Shown one piece after another: positions 36,668-45,792 of a stretch of DNA of 54,857 nt; the stretch's first letter is position 1; the number at the start of each line of letters is the position of its first letter. This DNA comes from Bacillota bacterium (GTDB taxonomy: Bacteria > Bacillota > JAAYKD01), in NCBI GenBank assembly GCA_012522585.1, contig JAAYKD010000074.1:1-54857 (forward strand), given 5' to 3'. The translations under genes were made by a program, and so were the position numbers. A model generated the notes under the pieces. That model saw only the letters and a program-made list of their open reading frames with translations, had not been told where the DNA came from and ran no database searches.

Positions 36668-36700
36668 AAACAGGTCTGAGCCACATGCTCAGACCTGTTT
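36668..36700 (-). terminator. Strong terminator after PFOR
   Basis: A perfect 14-base stem: AAACAGGTCTGAGC (36668-36681) with GCTCAGACCTGTTT (36687-36700), loop of five bases. On the minus strand it is followed by TATTTTAG. It starts 11 bases past the PFOR stop codon. Confidence 0.92.
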
Positions 36701-36711
36701 CAAGATGAATT

Positions 36712-39700
36712 TTATTCCTCAGTTTCGGCCATTTTCACATGCTGTTCGTAGCGTGCTTTTGCTTCTTCTTCAGCTTTATTGAACAGGCGTTCAGCTTCCT
36801 CTGGGAATTGCTTGGTCAAAGCAGAATAACGAACTTCACTCATCAGGAAATCACGGAAGCTTGCCTTAGGCGCTCTGTAATCCATGGTGAAGGGGTTCTT
36901 ATCTTGATCTGCCAGCATTGGATTGTATCTATACATGGGCCAGTATCCTGCTTCAACAGCTTGTTTAGCAGTCAATTGTGATTTGCTCATATCGATACCA
37001 TGACTGATACAAGGTGAATAGGCAATGATCAAGGCAGGTCCATCGTAGCTTTCAGCTTCTGTGATCGCTCTGACAAATTGATTTTGGTTGGCTCCCATAT
37101 TGACTGAAGCCACATAGACGTAACCATAGGACATGGCCATCATACCCAAATCTTTTTTCTTTGTCTTCTTACCTGAAGCAGCAAATTTTGCCATGGAACC
37201 GGTAGGAGTTGCTTTAGAAGCCTGACCACCTGTATTGGAATAGACTTCGGTATCTAAGACCAGGATGTTGACATCGACTCCGGAAGCAATGACGTGATCA
37301 AGACCACCAAAACCGATATCATAAGCCCAACCATCTCCACCGAAAATCCAGATGGAAGGTTTGGTAAACAAATCTTTTCCTTCGATTATTTCAGCTAAGA
37401 GCTCTTTGGCTTCTCCTTCTGCCTGCTCGACTAAGGAGGGCAAGAGTGCTTTCAGAGCATCGCCGTATTGGCGAGATTGCTTAGCATCATTTCGGTTGTC
37501 CAGCCAATTTTTCATCAATTCTTTAGTCTCTTCAGCAAGATCTAAATCCATGGCTTTAGTGACCAAATCTGCTAAACCATCTCTTCTTTGGATATAGGCT
37601 AAAGCCATACCAAAGCCGTATTCAGCATTGTCTTCAAACAAAGAGTTGGCCCAAGCAGGTCCCTGGCCTAAACAGTTAGTCGTGTAAGGATTAGAGGGTG
37701 CACTGCCACCATAGATGGAAGAGCAACCTGTAGCATTGGCTACTACCATACGGTCACCGAAAAGCTGGGTAACAACCTTGATATAAGGTGTTTCGCCACA
37801 ACCGGCACAAGCTCCGGAGAACTCGAAGAGTGAGTGGGTGAATTGACTGCCTTTGACAGTGTTGACATTGTAAGGGTTCTCGCATTGCTCAATTGCGCTG
37901 ACAAAATCATAATTGGCAATTTCTTCTTCCCTGACTTCATCCAAACGCTTCATAAACAAAGCTTTGCCTCTGGCTGGGCAGACTTGTTCACAGTTACCGC
38001 AACCGGTGCAATCTAAGGGAGAAGCTTGAATGACGAATAATTTGCCTTGACCTTCTCTACCCACAGCAACTAAATGCTGTAAGCTATCGGGTTTTCCTTC
38101 CAGATCTGCTTCTTCAAGCAAATAGGGTCTGATAACCGCATGAGGACAGACAAAAGCACATTGGTTACACTGGATACATTTGGAAGCATCCCAAACAGGT
38201 ATATCCACTGCGATACCGCGCTTTTCATATTGGGTTGTACCCATGGGGAAGGTTCCGTCCGGAGTGAATTTGCTGACCGGCAATTCGTCGCCTTTGAGAG
38301 CTGCCATGGGACGGGCAATTTCACGAACGAATTGGGGAACATCTTCTTCTTTAACTTCGGGGTCTTGAGCGTCTAACCATTGGGCAGGAACTTCAATTTC
38401 ATTTAAGCCGGCAATGGACTGATCAACCGCTGCATAGTTCATGCGGATGATTTCCTCGCCTCTGTGTCCATAAGAACTGACGATAGCTTCCTTGATGTAG
38501 CCAATAGCTTCATCAGATGGAATTACATTGGCAATATGGAAGAAACAGGATTGCATGATGACGTTGATTCTGCCACCCATACCTGTTTTTCTGGCAATAT
38601 CGATAGCATCTACATTGTAGAATTTAACTTTTTTAGCAGCCAAAGCTCTCTTCAAAGAAGCAGGCAGATGGGTTTCCATCTCTTCCAAGCTCCAGGGAGA
38701 GTTCAAGAGGAAGATGCCGCCTTCTTTTAAATCGTCTAACATATCATATTTATCGACGAAAGATGGGTTATGACATGCGATAAAGTCAGCTTCTTCAACT
38801 AAGTAAGAAGAAAGTATGGGGTGCTTGCCAAAGCGCAAGTGGGATATGGTAATACCACCTGATTTTTTGGAATCATAGACAAAATATCCTTGGGCGTACA
38901 TATCTGTATGATCACCGATAATTTTGATGGAGTTCTGGTTGGCACCAACTGTTCCGTCAGATCCTAAGCCATAGAACATACAGCTGTAGACACCTTCAGG
39001 TGCAGAGTTGATCTTTTCCTTTACTTCTAAGCTGGTAAAGGTCACATCATCGATGATACCAACTGTAAATCCGTTTTTAGGATTGTCCAGCTTGAGATTT
39101 TCGTAAACTGCATTGATCATGGAAGGAGTAAATTCCTTGCTGCCTAAGCCATAACGTCCGCCGACGATGGTTGGAGCATTTTCTTTTTTACCATAAATGC
39201 TGCAAATATCTAAATAAAGGGGCTCGCCTAAGGAACCAGGTTCTTTTGTTCTATCTAAAACAGCAATTTTCTTGACTGTTTCAGGCATAACGCTCAAGAA
39301 ATGTTCAGCTGAGAAAGGACGATACAATCTGACTTTGATTAAACCGACTTTTTCACCTTGAGCTACCAGATAGTTGACTGTTTCTTCAATGGCGTCACAG
39401 CCTGAACCCATAGCAATGATAACTCTTTCTGCATCAGGAGCTCCGAAATAATCGAAAGGTTTATAATGACGACCGGTCAATTCCCCGACTTGCTTCATGG
39501 TTTCTTCCACAATAGCGGGAACTTGATTGTAATATTTGTTTACTGTTTCTTTTCCTTGGAAATAAATATCCGGATTTTGAGCTGTTCCTCTTTGCACAGG
39601 ATTTTCAAAAGTCAGCGCTCTTTGGCGGAATGCTTTAACTGCATCTTGATCGATCAGCTTGGCCATTTCCTCATAACCAATGACGTCAATCTTTTGAATC

Positions 39701-40236
39701 TCATGGGATGTTCTAAATCCATCAAAGAAGTGTACAAAGGGGACGCTGGCTTTCAAAGTTGCCAGATGAGCAACTAAAGCTAAATCCATGACCTCTTGTA
39801 CTGAAGCAGAAGCCAAAAGGGCAAACCCTGTCTGACGTACTGCCATAACGTCCTGCTGATCTCCAAAAATGGAAAGAGCATGAGCTGCGATAGCACGAGC
39901 AGATACATGGAAAACTGTCGGTAAGAGTTCACCGGCAATTTTGTACATATTGGGAATCATCAAGAGCAATCCTTGAGAAGCGGTAAAAGTTGTTGTTAAA
40001 GCACCGGCAGCCAAAGAACCATGAACTGCACCGGCAGCTCCTGCTTCTGATTGCATTTCGGTTACTTTAAGAACTTGATCGAAAATATTTTTGCGACCGT
40101 GGGCTGCCCATTCATCGGCTATCTCACCCATGTTTGAAGATGGAGTGATAGGATAAATAGCTGCTACATCGCTGAAAGCATAGGCCACGTGGGCTGCCGC
40201 TGTATTTCCGTCAATAGTTTGCTTAGTGATCGGCAT
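36712..40236 (-). CDS. nifJ: Pyruvate:ferredoxin oxidoreductase (single-chain PFOR)
   Basis: Oxidises pyruvate and CoA to acetyl-CoA and CO2, reducing ferredoxin. The single 1174-residue chain has all fused domains: N-terminal YPITPSSNMGE domain, two 4Fe-4S motifs of the inserted ferredoxin domain (CIQCNQCAFVCP near 686 and CTGCGNCEQVCP near 742), the proximal cluster CAGCGETPY near 808, and the TPP site opening GGDGWAYDIGFGG near 965 with VYSNTGGQASKATPTG. Length is typical. ATG start with GGAG upstream. Single-gene transcript with its own promoter and terminator. Complements the kor operon as a second ferredoxin reducer. Confidence 0.98.
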   Translation of the reverse strand: MPITKQTIDGNTAAAHVAYAFSDVAAIYPITPSSNMGEIADEWAAHGRKNIFDQVLKVTEMQSEAGAAGAVHGSLAAGALTTTFTASQGLLLMIPNMYKIAGELLPTVFHVSARAIAAHALSIFGDQQDVMAVRQTGFALLASASVQEVMDLALVAHLATLKASVPFVHFFDGFRTSHEIQKIDVIGYEEMAKLIDQDAVKAFRQRALTFENPVQRGTAQNPDIYFQGKETVNKYYNQVPAIVEETMKQVGELTGRHYKPFDYFGAPDAERVIIAMGSGCDAIEETVNYLVAQGEKVGLIKVRLYRPFSAEHFLSVMPETVKKIAVLDRTKEPGSLGEPLYLDICSIYGKKENAPTIVGGRYGLGSKEFTPSMINAVYENLKLDNPKNGFTVGIIDDVTFTSLEVKEKINSAPEGVYSCMFYGLGSDGTVGANQNSIKIIGDHTDMYAQGYFVYDSKKSGGITISHLRFGKHPILSSYLVEEADFIACHNPSFVDKYDMLDDLKEGGIFLLNSPWSLEEMETHLPASLKRALAAKKVKFYNVDAIDIARKTGMGGRINVIMQSCFFHIANVIPSDEAIGYIKEAIVSSYGHRGEEIIRMNYAAVDQSIAGLNEIEVPAQWLDAQDPEVKEEDVPQFVREIARPMAALKGDELPVSKFTPDGTFPMGTTQYEKRGIAVDIPVWDASKCIQCNQCAFVCPHAVIRPYLLEEADLEGKPDSLQHLVAVGREGQGKLFVIQASPLDCTGCGNCEQVCPARGKALFMKRLDEVREEEIANYDFVSAIEQCENPYNVNTVKGSQFTHSLFEFSGACAGCGETPYIKVVTQLFGDRMVVANATGCSSIYGGSAPSNPYTTNCLGQGPAWANSLFEDNAEYGFGMALAYIQRRDGLADLVTKAMDLDLAEETKELMKNWLDNRNDAKQSRQYGDALKALLPSLVEQAEGEAKELLAEIIEGKDLFTKPSIWIFGGDGWAYDIGFGGLDHVIASGVDVNILVLDTEVYSNTGGQASKATPTGSMAKFAASGKKTKKKDLGMMAMSYGYVYVASVNMGANQNQFVRAITEAESYDGPALIIAYSPCISHGIDMSKSQLTAKQAVEAGYWPMYRYNPMLADQDKNPFTMDYRAPKASFRDFLMSEVRYSALTKQFPEEAERLFNKAEEEAKARYEQHVKMAETEE

Positions 40237-40352
40237 TCGTTTCTCTCCTTTATATTGTTATCTTCGAGGCTGAAAACCCTGATAATAGATCAAATAAGTT
40301 GACTGCCTCAGTAAAAAAAACTTGTTTTTGGCATAAGCCTATCACAACTTAT

Positions 40353-40381
40353 AATGTATGTTGTTTTGACCTAAAAGTCAA
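40353..40381 (-). promoter_or_regulatory. Promoter and overlapping palindrome upstream of PFOR
   Basis: On the minus strand TTGACT (40381-40376) is followed after 17 bases by TACATT (40358-40353). The -35 box lies within a palindrome, TTGAC-N6-GTCAA, at 40366-40381, a possible operator. The untranslated leader to the PFOR ATG would be about 110 bases. The -10 match is only moderate. Together with the decayed SpoU tail, this fills the 346-base gap 40237-40582. Confidence 0.45.
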
Positions 40382-40427
40382 GTGAAATGAAGAACTTTCT
40401 TCGGCTTGTACAAGCAAAAATCAGCTT

Positions 40428-40553
40428 TTAGACACTTACCTGATTTTTCATGTTGAAATGTCCACCCAAGTAATGGGCTACTAAGGTAGCAGCATCCAAG
40501 GATTCAGCATATTCACTCAGGGGAAGAGCTAAAATTCTATCGCAGTTTTGCTG
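40428..40553 (-). pseudogene. Diverged duplicate of the SpoU methyltransferase gene tail
   Basis: Read on the minus strand, this segment gives QQNCDRILALPLSEYAESLD, then AATLVAHYLGGHF and a stop at 40430-40428. It aligns with the end of the adjacent gene: RQKCDRFVSIPMSNKVESLN, then VAAAATLVAYYFGEH. The offset is 146 bases, dropping to 137 after a three-codon deletion. It has no ribosome site or start and lacks everything before the last 40 codons, so it is a fragment. It is still in frame over its whole length, with many substitutions, so it is older than the DUF1294 copies or came from a paralogue. Confidence 0.85.
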
Positions 40554-40582
40554 AGCTTACTGAAATAAGCTTTTATTGAACT

Positions 40583-41392
40583 TTAATCCCTAGAATGCTC
40601 GCCAAAATAGTAGGCCACTAAGGTGGCAGCGGCGGCAACATTCAAGGATTCAACCTTGTTGCTCATGGGAATAGATACAAATCTATCACATTTTTGTCGA
40701 ACTTCCTCAGATAAACCTAGGCTTTCATTGCCCAAAACATAAACCGCTCTTTCCAATCTTGGTTGTGTAAAGAGATTTGCTGCTGCTTTTTCTGAACTCA
40801 AGCCAATTATTTTATAACCCTTTGCTTTAGCTAAGCTGAGAGCATCGGCGAGTTTTGGGTGAGAATAGATGGGGAATTTGAAAACTGCTCCGGCAGCTGC
40901 TTTGATCAGCAGGGGCTGATTGATTGAAGGCACTCCCTCTTTGGGTAAGAGTAACCCGGAAACACCGGCAGCAGCGACTGAACGCACAATCATCCCTAAG
41001 TTTGCCGGATTGGTCACGCCATCTACAGCTAAAATTGTACTGGGGCCATTTTGATAGTTTAAAAATTTAGGCCAGTCATTCTCCAACTTGCCCAGAACGT
41101 CTGCCACAATGCCTTGATCTTCATTTTTATTTTTTGAAATTCTATGCAGAGCTTCCGGCTCCATCTCCTTAATCGCTATGCCCTTTGCTTGAGCCTTCCT
41201 GACTATAGCCCGAAGAGATTTGCTCTGATTATGCCTGTCTACTAAGATTCTTTCAATCTTAATTTCAGGATGTTGATCAACTAAATCAGAAACGGTTTTC
41301 TTTCCGAAAACCGTTATAAATTTATTAAAGTATTCCTTTTTAGCCAGATATTCCTTTGAATCCTGAAATTTCTTTGTTTTTTTATTTTTCAT
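40583..41392 (-). CDS. SpoU/TrmH-family RNA 2'-O-methyltransferase
   Basis: SAM-dependent ribose methyltransferase acting on rRNA or tRNA. The 269-residue protein carries the three SPOUT motifs: DGVTNPANLGMIVRSVAAAG, YVLGNESLGLSEEVR and SIPMSNKVESLNVAAAATL. The N-terminal 100 residues resemble the substrate-binding part of RlmB/TrmH-like proteins. The exact target is not assignable. Start: the frame opens at a TTG (41410), but GAGGGAAAG precedes an in-frame ATG at 41392, which is preferred. The end of the gene is duplicated downstream at 40428-40553. Confidence 0.92.
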   Translation of the reverse strand: MKNKKTKKFQDSKEYLAKKEYFNKFITVFGKKTVSDLVDQHPEIKIERILVDRHNQSKSLRAIVRKAQAKGIAIKEMEPEALHRISKNKNEDQGIVADVLGKLENDWPKFLNYQNGPSTILAVDGVTNPANLGMIVRSVAAAGVSGLLLPKEGVPSINQPLLIKAAAGAVFKFPIYSHPKLADALSLAKAKGYKIIGLSSEKAAANLFTQPRLERAVYVLGNESLGLSEEVRQKCDRFVSIPMSNKVESLNVAAAATLVAYYFGEHSRD

Positions 41393-41420
41393 ACTCTTTC
41401 CCTCATCCAATCAAAGATCC

Positions 41421-42251
41421 TTATTCTACGATGAAAAGCCAGATGATATCCTGATCGCCCAATAGATCCTGAGCCGATTCAATCTTTTCCTTCGAATAAA
41501 TTCTGACCCTTTTTTGTTCTTCCTTTTGCTCATATTCACCGATTAAATCTGCCAAGAGCCTTTCTAAATCAGCTTCTTCCTCGGAAGCTAGAAAAACTCT
41601 GGTTGCATCGACCCCCTGGCCTGTTATTTCAGGCAATTGCTCCGAAACTTTTTGGTATTCTGAGAATGCATCCAAGGACTCAAAGTAAATAGAAACTACA
41701 GCCGTATAACTGCTTGTACTCTCACTCAACTGTTTCTTATAAGGAAAATCTATTATTTCCAAACTTTCATAAAAATCAAAATCATTAGCTTTAAAAGAAG
41801 GTAATTCTCCCTCTTTTAAATCTTCAACAGTTCTAATTTCTATACCAGCGCTTTCAGGCGCTTCTAAACTGAGTAAACTCTCCTGCTGCTTGGTGTTTTG
41901 AACTAAAGCACTTCTCATAGCAAAAACTAAAATAGTAGCTATAACAAGCCCCTGAACTCTTCTGGCCGAGAAAAAATCTTGAATTAATTGGAAAAAGCCT
42001 GCCTGTCCTTGAGGTTTTAAATTCTCAGCGGCCTGCTCCTGAGGCAAACGGCTCATAATAGAAAAGTGAAGGTTAGCAGGTACAGCAAGCTCTTGGATTT
42101 CCTGAAAGCCTGATTTTACCAGGTTTTTTAATTCCAGTTCACTCTGACAAGAAGGACAAGTTTTTATATGCTCTTGGACTTCCAAGGAAAGCTCATCTAT
42201 ATTTTTAAACTGTTGGGTAGAAATTATCCTACGACATGTTGAACAATTCAT
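41421..42251 (-). CDS. Zinc-finger anti-sigma factor, membrane-anchored
   Basis: The 276-residue protein begins with a zf-HC2 type motif: H28-IKT-C32-PS-C35 with an additional CSTC near the N-terminus. A single membrane helix follows at about residues 99-117 (GLVIATILVFAMRSALV), and then an outer domain of about 155 residues with no recognised fold (EDLKEGELPSF, YTAVVSIYFESLDAFSEYQ). This is the standard plan for an anti-sigma factor that holds an ECF sigma factor at the membrane. ATG start directly after the sigma gene stop. The pair is likely co-expressed and autoregulated. Confidence 0.85.
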   Translation of the reverse strand: MNCSTCRRIISTQQFKNIDELSLEVQEHIKTCPSCQSELELKNLVKSGFQEIQELAVPANLHFSIMSRLPQEQAAENLKPQGQAGFFQLIQDFFSARRVQGLVIATILVFAMRSALVQNTKQQESLLSLEAPESAGIEIRTVEDLKEGELPSFKANDFDFYESLEIIDFPYKKQLSESTSSYTAVVSIYFESLDAFSEYQKVSEQLPEITGQGVDATRVFLASEEEADLERLLADLIGEYEQKEEQKRVRIYSKEKIESAQDLLGDQDIIWLFIVE

Positions 42252-42252
42252 T

Positions 42253-42882
42253 TCAGCTCTTACCCCCTTGCTTAGACTGACGGAGGTAACCGGAGAAATG
42301 TTCCCTGTTTTTTAGAATTTCCTCTTTTAAAGCCTGTCTGGCCCTGAACAAACGGGATTTAACTGTGCCCAATTGAGTGTCCAGTAGCTGGGCAATTTCT
42401 TTATAGCTCATTTGTTCATAATCAAAAAGAAATAAAACTTCTCGATGTTGAGGACTCAGTTGCCAGATAGCTTCTTTAACGAGCTCCTTTAATTCACTTC
42501 TTTCAAGTAATTCTTCCGGTAATATTATCGGGTCAAGATCGGGCAAATCCAGTTCTTTTTCCTCTTCTGAGGTATAACTATAACGACTCAAGCTCTCAAC
42601 CGGTTTGCGTTTTCGCAAAAAATCATAGGCTGTATTAGTCACTAAAGAATAGAGCCAAGTTTTAAAGGAGGACTGTCCCCTAAACGTTGAAATCGATCTA
42701 TAGAGCTTGAGAAAGGATTCCTGGGTGATTTCGGCTGCATCTTCTCTATTTCCACTCAAACGCAGTGCTTGCAGATAGACACTTTTTTCATAGCGTAAGA
42801 TCAGCTCTTCAAGAGCATCGCGATCGGCATTTTCCACAAACTTTTTAATCAGTACCAGATCAAGGTCATTTTGACTCTGCAT
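42253..42882 (-). CDS. ECF-type RNA polymerase sigma factor
   Basis: The 209-residue protein has sigma region 2 (LEELILRYEKSVYLQALRLS, DAAEITQESFLKLYRSI, SFKTWLYSLVTNTAYDFLRK, cited in parts) and region 4 (LSPQHREVLFLFDYEQMSYK, EIAQLLDTQLGTVKSRLFRA), with no region 3, as in SigW-like ECF factors. Start: the frame opens at 42918 but AAGGTGAT precedes the ATG at 42882. It is followed at once by its probable anti-sigma factor and lies just beyond ftsZ. Signal unknown. Confidence 0.9.
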   Translation of the reverse strand: MQSQNDLDLVLIKKFVENADRDALEELILRYEKSVYLQALRLSGNREDAAEITQESFLKLYRSISTFRGQSSFKTWLYSLVTNTAYDFLRKRKPVESLSRYSYTSEEEKELDLPDLDPIILPEELLERSELKELVKEAIWQLSPQHREVLFLFDYEQMSYKEIAQLLDTQLGTVKSRLFRARQALKEEILKNREHFSGYLRQSKQGGKS

Positions 42883-42997
42883 TTTATCACCTTCTTGAGC
42901 AGTCCCCTTCTTGATCAATCTTGAAAAGCTGAATCGCCATTTTTTCTGGGCGAACCATCGAGGATCAGAATTTCCTTTTTCATCTCAGCCTCTCTGA

Positions 42998-44092
42998 TCA
43001 AAACTCTTTCTTTTGTAAAAACGGAGGGACTGAAAACTCCGCATCCTGTTTACCTTGGGCTCGATGTAGAGCGGCATTTAACTTTTCCAGTTCGTTCAGA
43101 TCTCTTTTGCGCTGAGAATCAAAATGAGGAACTCTTTTTTCCTGATCAAAGCCTGTGGCAACGACTGCCAGGCGAATCTGATCTTTTAATTTTTCATCGA
43201 TGGAAGTACCCCAAATAATCTGAGCATCTGGATCGACTGCTTGAGTTATGATGTCGGCAGCCTCTGTTGTTTCGTAGAGGGTTAGATCGGGTCCACCGGC
43301 TATATTGAGCAAAACTCCTCTGGCACCGTCTATGGAAGTTTCAAGCAAAGGGCTTGAAATAGCCATTTTGGCAGCTTCTTGAGCTCTATTTTCTCCTTGA
43401 CCATAGCCTATCCCCATGATGGCAGTTCCAGAATCCTGCATGATCGATTTAACATCGGCAAAGTCTAGGTTGACAATACCGGGAACGATAATCAAATCTG
43501 AAATTCCCTGAACTCCCTGGCGTAAAACCTCATCGACCATTTTAAAGGCATCGAGTAAAGAAGTTTTTTTATCTATTACCTGCATCAAGCGGTCATTGGG
43601 AATGGTAATCAGGGCATCTACTTTTTCTCTTAATCTTTCGATTCCCCCCAAAGCTTGAGTAGAGCGTCTTTTGCCTTCAAAATTGAAAGGCTTGGTCACC
43701 ACAGAAATTGTCAAAGCTCCTTGACTTTTCGCTATTTCTGCCACTATAGCAGCAGCACCAGTACCGGTTCCCCCTCCCATGCCCGCTGTAACAAAGACCA
43801 TGTCAGCGCCTTTAATGGCATTGGCTATTTCTTCTCTACTCTCTTCAGCTGCTTGTAAGCCAATTTCAGGGTTTCCACCTGCACCTTGGCCTTTGGTCAA
43901 TTTATCCCCAATCTGTAAGCGTTGTCCGGCTAAGGAATGCTCTAAAACTACACCATCAGTATTGATGGCTATAAACTCTACACCCTTCAGCCCGGCAGCA
44001 ATCATTCGATCGACAGCATTGCTGCCACCTCCGCCCACCCCGACTACTTTGATTTTTGTTATTTCCTGCATTTCCGACTGCAATTCCAACAT
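42998..44092 (-). CDS. ftsZ: Cell division protein FtsZ
   Basis: Tubulin-like GTPase forming the Z ring. The 364-residue protein has [25 protein letters not shown], the tubulin signature [26 protein letters not shown] (cited in part), and the C-terminal peptide-like tail [10 protein letters not shown]. The T3 region reads GAGGNPEIG where GAGANPEIG is common. ATG start. It ends the dcw cluster; ftsA is not beside it. The 79 bases before the sigma-gene region hold no recognisable signal. Confidence 0.97.
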   Translation of the reverse strand: MLELQSEMQEITKIKVVGVGGGGSNAVDRMIAAGLKGVEFIAINTDGVVLEHSLAGQRLQIGDKLTKGQGAGGNPEIGLQAAEESREEIANAIKGADMVFVTAGMGGGTGTGAAAIVAEIAKSQGALTISVVTKPFNFEGKRRSTQALGGIERLREKVDALITIPNDRLMQVIDKKTSLLDAFKMVDEVLRQGVQGISDLIIVPGIVNLDFADVKSIMQDSGTAIMGIGYGQGENRAQEAAKMAISSPLLETSIDGARGVLLNIAGGPDLTLYETTEAADIITQAVDPDAQIIWGTSIDEKLKDQIRLAVVATGFDQEKRVPHFDSQRKRDLNELEKLNAALHRAQGKQDAEFSVPPFLQKKEF

Positions 44093-44136
44093 ATTTATGA
44101 CCCTCTCTTTCCAACCCTTTTATCCCAAACATCTGG

Positions 44137-44853
44137 TTAATCCGGTAAAAAAACCGGCTTATCACCTTGTAAAACAACTGTACCTTTGATTTTTTGCCCC
44201 CGCATAAAGACAATGACTGTTCTCATATCATTGAGTTGCTGTTCTGTAATTTCCTGATCTACCCTGATTTTATATCTATCCGTCGTGTGTAAATAAAAAT
44301 AACCCTCGGAATATCTTATTTCACTGACCATATCCCTAAAATGATCGTCCATTTTTGCCACAATTTCTTGCAAATCCTGCATCAATTCAGCACCGGGAAT
44401 TTTTTCCCCGATGGCCAAAAAAGGCAGCTCTAAGCCACTAAAAAGCAATTCCAAACGAGGTAAATCCTGACAGATAGTCAGGGCGGTTCCATCGGCTGAA
44501 ACTGCCATTAAGTTACCATAATAGGGTAAATAAGCTAAGATTTCCCTTTCAACGATTGCAATCTCCATGCGATTAGGGAAGACATAGGTGATCTCCGCTT
44601 CTTTGATCCAAGGATGTTGCATCAATCTTTCTCTTTTAGGCGAAGCCAGCAAAAAGACCATGGGCTTGCCTAGAGGTTCTTGCAAAAGGTGAGTTGCTTC
44701 CTCTTCCTTGACTATTTCCATTCCGGATATTTCTATCTGAGCCAAGCGAAAGTATGGTAAAAGGCTTATGCCCACTAAGATTGCTAAGAAAAAAGAGAAA
44801 AAGATTAAAATTTTCTTAAAATTAAAATTAATTTTCAATTTCTCCATAGACAA
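44137..44853 (-). CDS. ftsQ: Cell division protein FtsQ/DivIB
   Basis: Septal protein of the FtsQ-FtsL-FtsB complex. The 238-residue protein has a short basic N-terminus, one membrane helix (about residues 13-31), and a POTRA-type domain opening [20 protein letters not shown] (in part) with [20 protein letters not shown] (in part), a hallmark of this family. The C-terminal strand region follows. It lies between ddl and ftsZ, the usual place. Confidence 0.9.
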   Translation of the reverse strand: MSMEKLKINFNFKKILIFFSFFLAILVGISLLPYFRLAQIEISGMEIVKEEEATHLLQEPLGKPMVFLLASPKRERLMQHPWIKEAEITYVFPNRMEIAIVEREILAYLPYYGNLMAVSADGTALTICQDLPRLELLFSGLELPFLAIGEKIPGAELMQDLQEIVAKMDDHFRDMVSEIRYSEGYFYLHTTDRYKIRVDQEITEQQLNDMRTVIVFMRGQKIKGTVVLQGDKPVFLPD

Positions 44854-44865
44854 TCTCCTTTTTCA

Positions 44866-45792
44866 CTATTTTTCCAAGGCTAAGTCGATTAATTTTTCCA
44901 CTAAATCAGCGTAGGAATAGCCATAAGCTTTGGCTGATTCGGGAACTAAGCTCGTATTGGTCATACCGGGCAAGGTGTTGACTTCCAAAAGCCAACAATC
45001 GCCTTTTTCATCGGCTATGAAATCCGCTCTTGAAATACCCAGACAACCCAAAGCCAGATGAGCCCGTTCTGCCAAAGCTGAAGCTTCTCTGACCACCCTT
45101 GCTTCAACCAAAGGAGGAACAAAATGGCGACTCATATTGGGTACGTATTTTGCTTCATAATCGTAGAGTTCATTTAAGGGAACTATTTCCACACAGGGCA
45201 AAACAAGGGGATTTCTGTTTCCTAAAACAGGAACAGTCAATTCCGTGCCAGTAATGGCTTCCTCAATTAAAACTTCACGATCAAACTGAAAAGCTTTGGC
45301 GATTGCTTCGTCCAGCTCTTTAGCCTCTTTAACCTGACTCAAACCAATTGTCGAGCCTTGACTGGAAGGTTTGATGATCAATCTTCCCTTAGCCGCAAGC
45401 AAAGCTTCTATTTCAGCTCTTTTATGCTCATAACCTTCATCTTTATAGAGGGCAATCCATTCCGGGGTGCGTAGGCCCTCATGGGCAAAGATTTTTTTCG
45501 ACATAATTTTATTCATGGCCAAGGAGCTGGCTAAAATCCCTGAACCCACATAGGGAATGTCTAAAATTTCTAACAAACCTTGGACCGTCCCATCTTCCCC
45601 GTATTTGCCATGGGCAGCAATAAAAACTACATCAACATTTAGCTTCAAAAGATTTTCAGCTAAATCACGATCGATTTCCAATTGAGTTACTTCATACCCT
45701 CGCTCTTTTAAAGCTGCGATGATGCCCTTAGCTGTCATCAAAGATACTTCTCTTTCAGCAGAGCTCCCGACTAAAACTGCCACATGTTTCAA
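44866..45792 (-). CDS. ddl: D-alanine--D-alanine ligase
   Basis: Makes D-Ala-D-Ala for the peptidoglycan pentapeptide. The 308-residue ATP-grasp protein has VLVGSSAEREVSLMTAKGI, HGKYGEDGTVQGLLEIL, IIKPSSQGSTIGLSQV and WLLEVNTLPGMTNTSLVP. The motif KYGEDGT and the final LLEVNTLPGMT are typical. Its ATG overlaps the murC stop by four bases. Placement between murC and ftsQ, where many bacteria have murB, is a feature of this cluster; no murB is seen here. Confidence 0.95.
   Translation of the reverse strand: MKHVAVLVGSSAEREVSLMTAKGIIAALKERGYEVTQLEIDRDLAENLLKLNVDVVFIAAHGKYGEDGTVQGLLEILDIPYVGSGILASSLAMNKIMSKKIFAHEGLRTPEWIALYKDEGYEHKRAEIEALLAAKGRLIIKPSSQGSTIGLSQVKEAKELDEAIAKAFQFDREVLIEEAITGTELTVPVLGNRNPLVLPCVEIVPLNELYDYEAKYVPNMSRHFVPPLVEARVVREASALAERAHLALGCLGISRADFIADEKGDCWLLEVNTLPGMTNTSLVPESAKAYGYSYADLVEKLIDLALEK

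Noticed and set aside
36712-40236. Several plus-strand open frames inside the PFOR gene
   Set aside because: They lie antisense to a complete 1174-residue enzyme, have no ribosome sites and match nothing known; they are shadow frames.
40322-40348. Rex-type redox operator upstream of PFOR
   Set aside because: TTGT and ACAA flank a GGC/GCC inverted repeat, but the spacing and inner bases do not match the 18-base Rex site.
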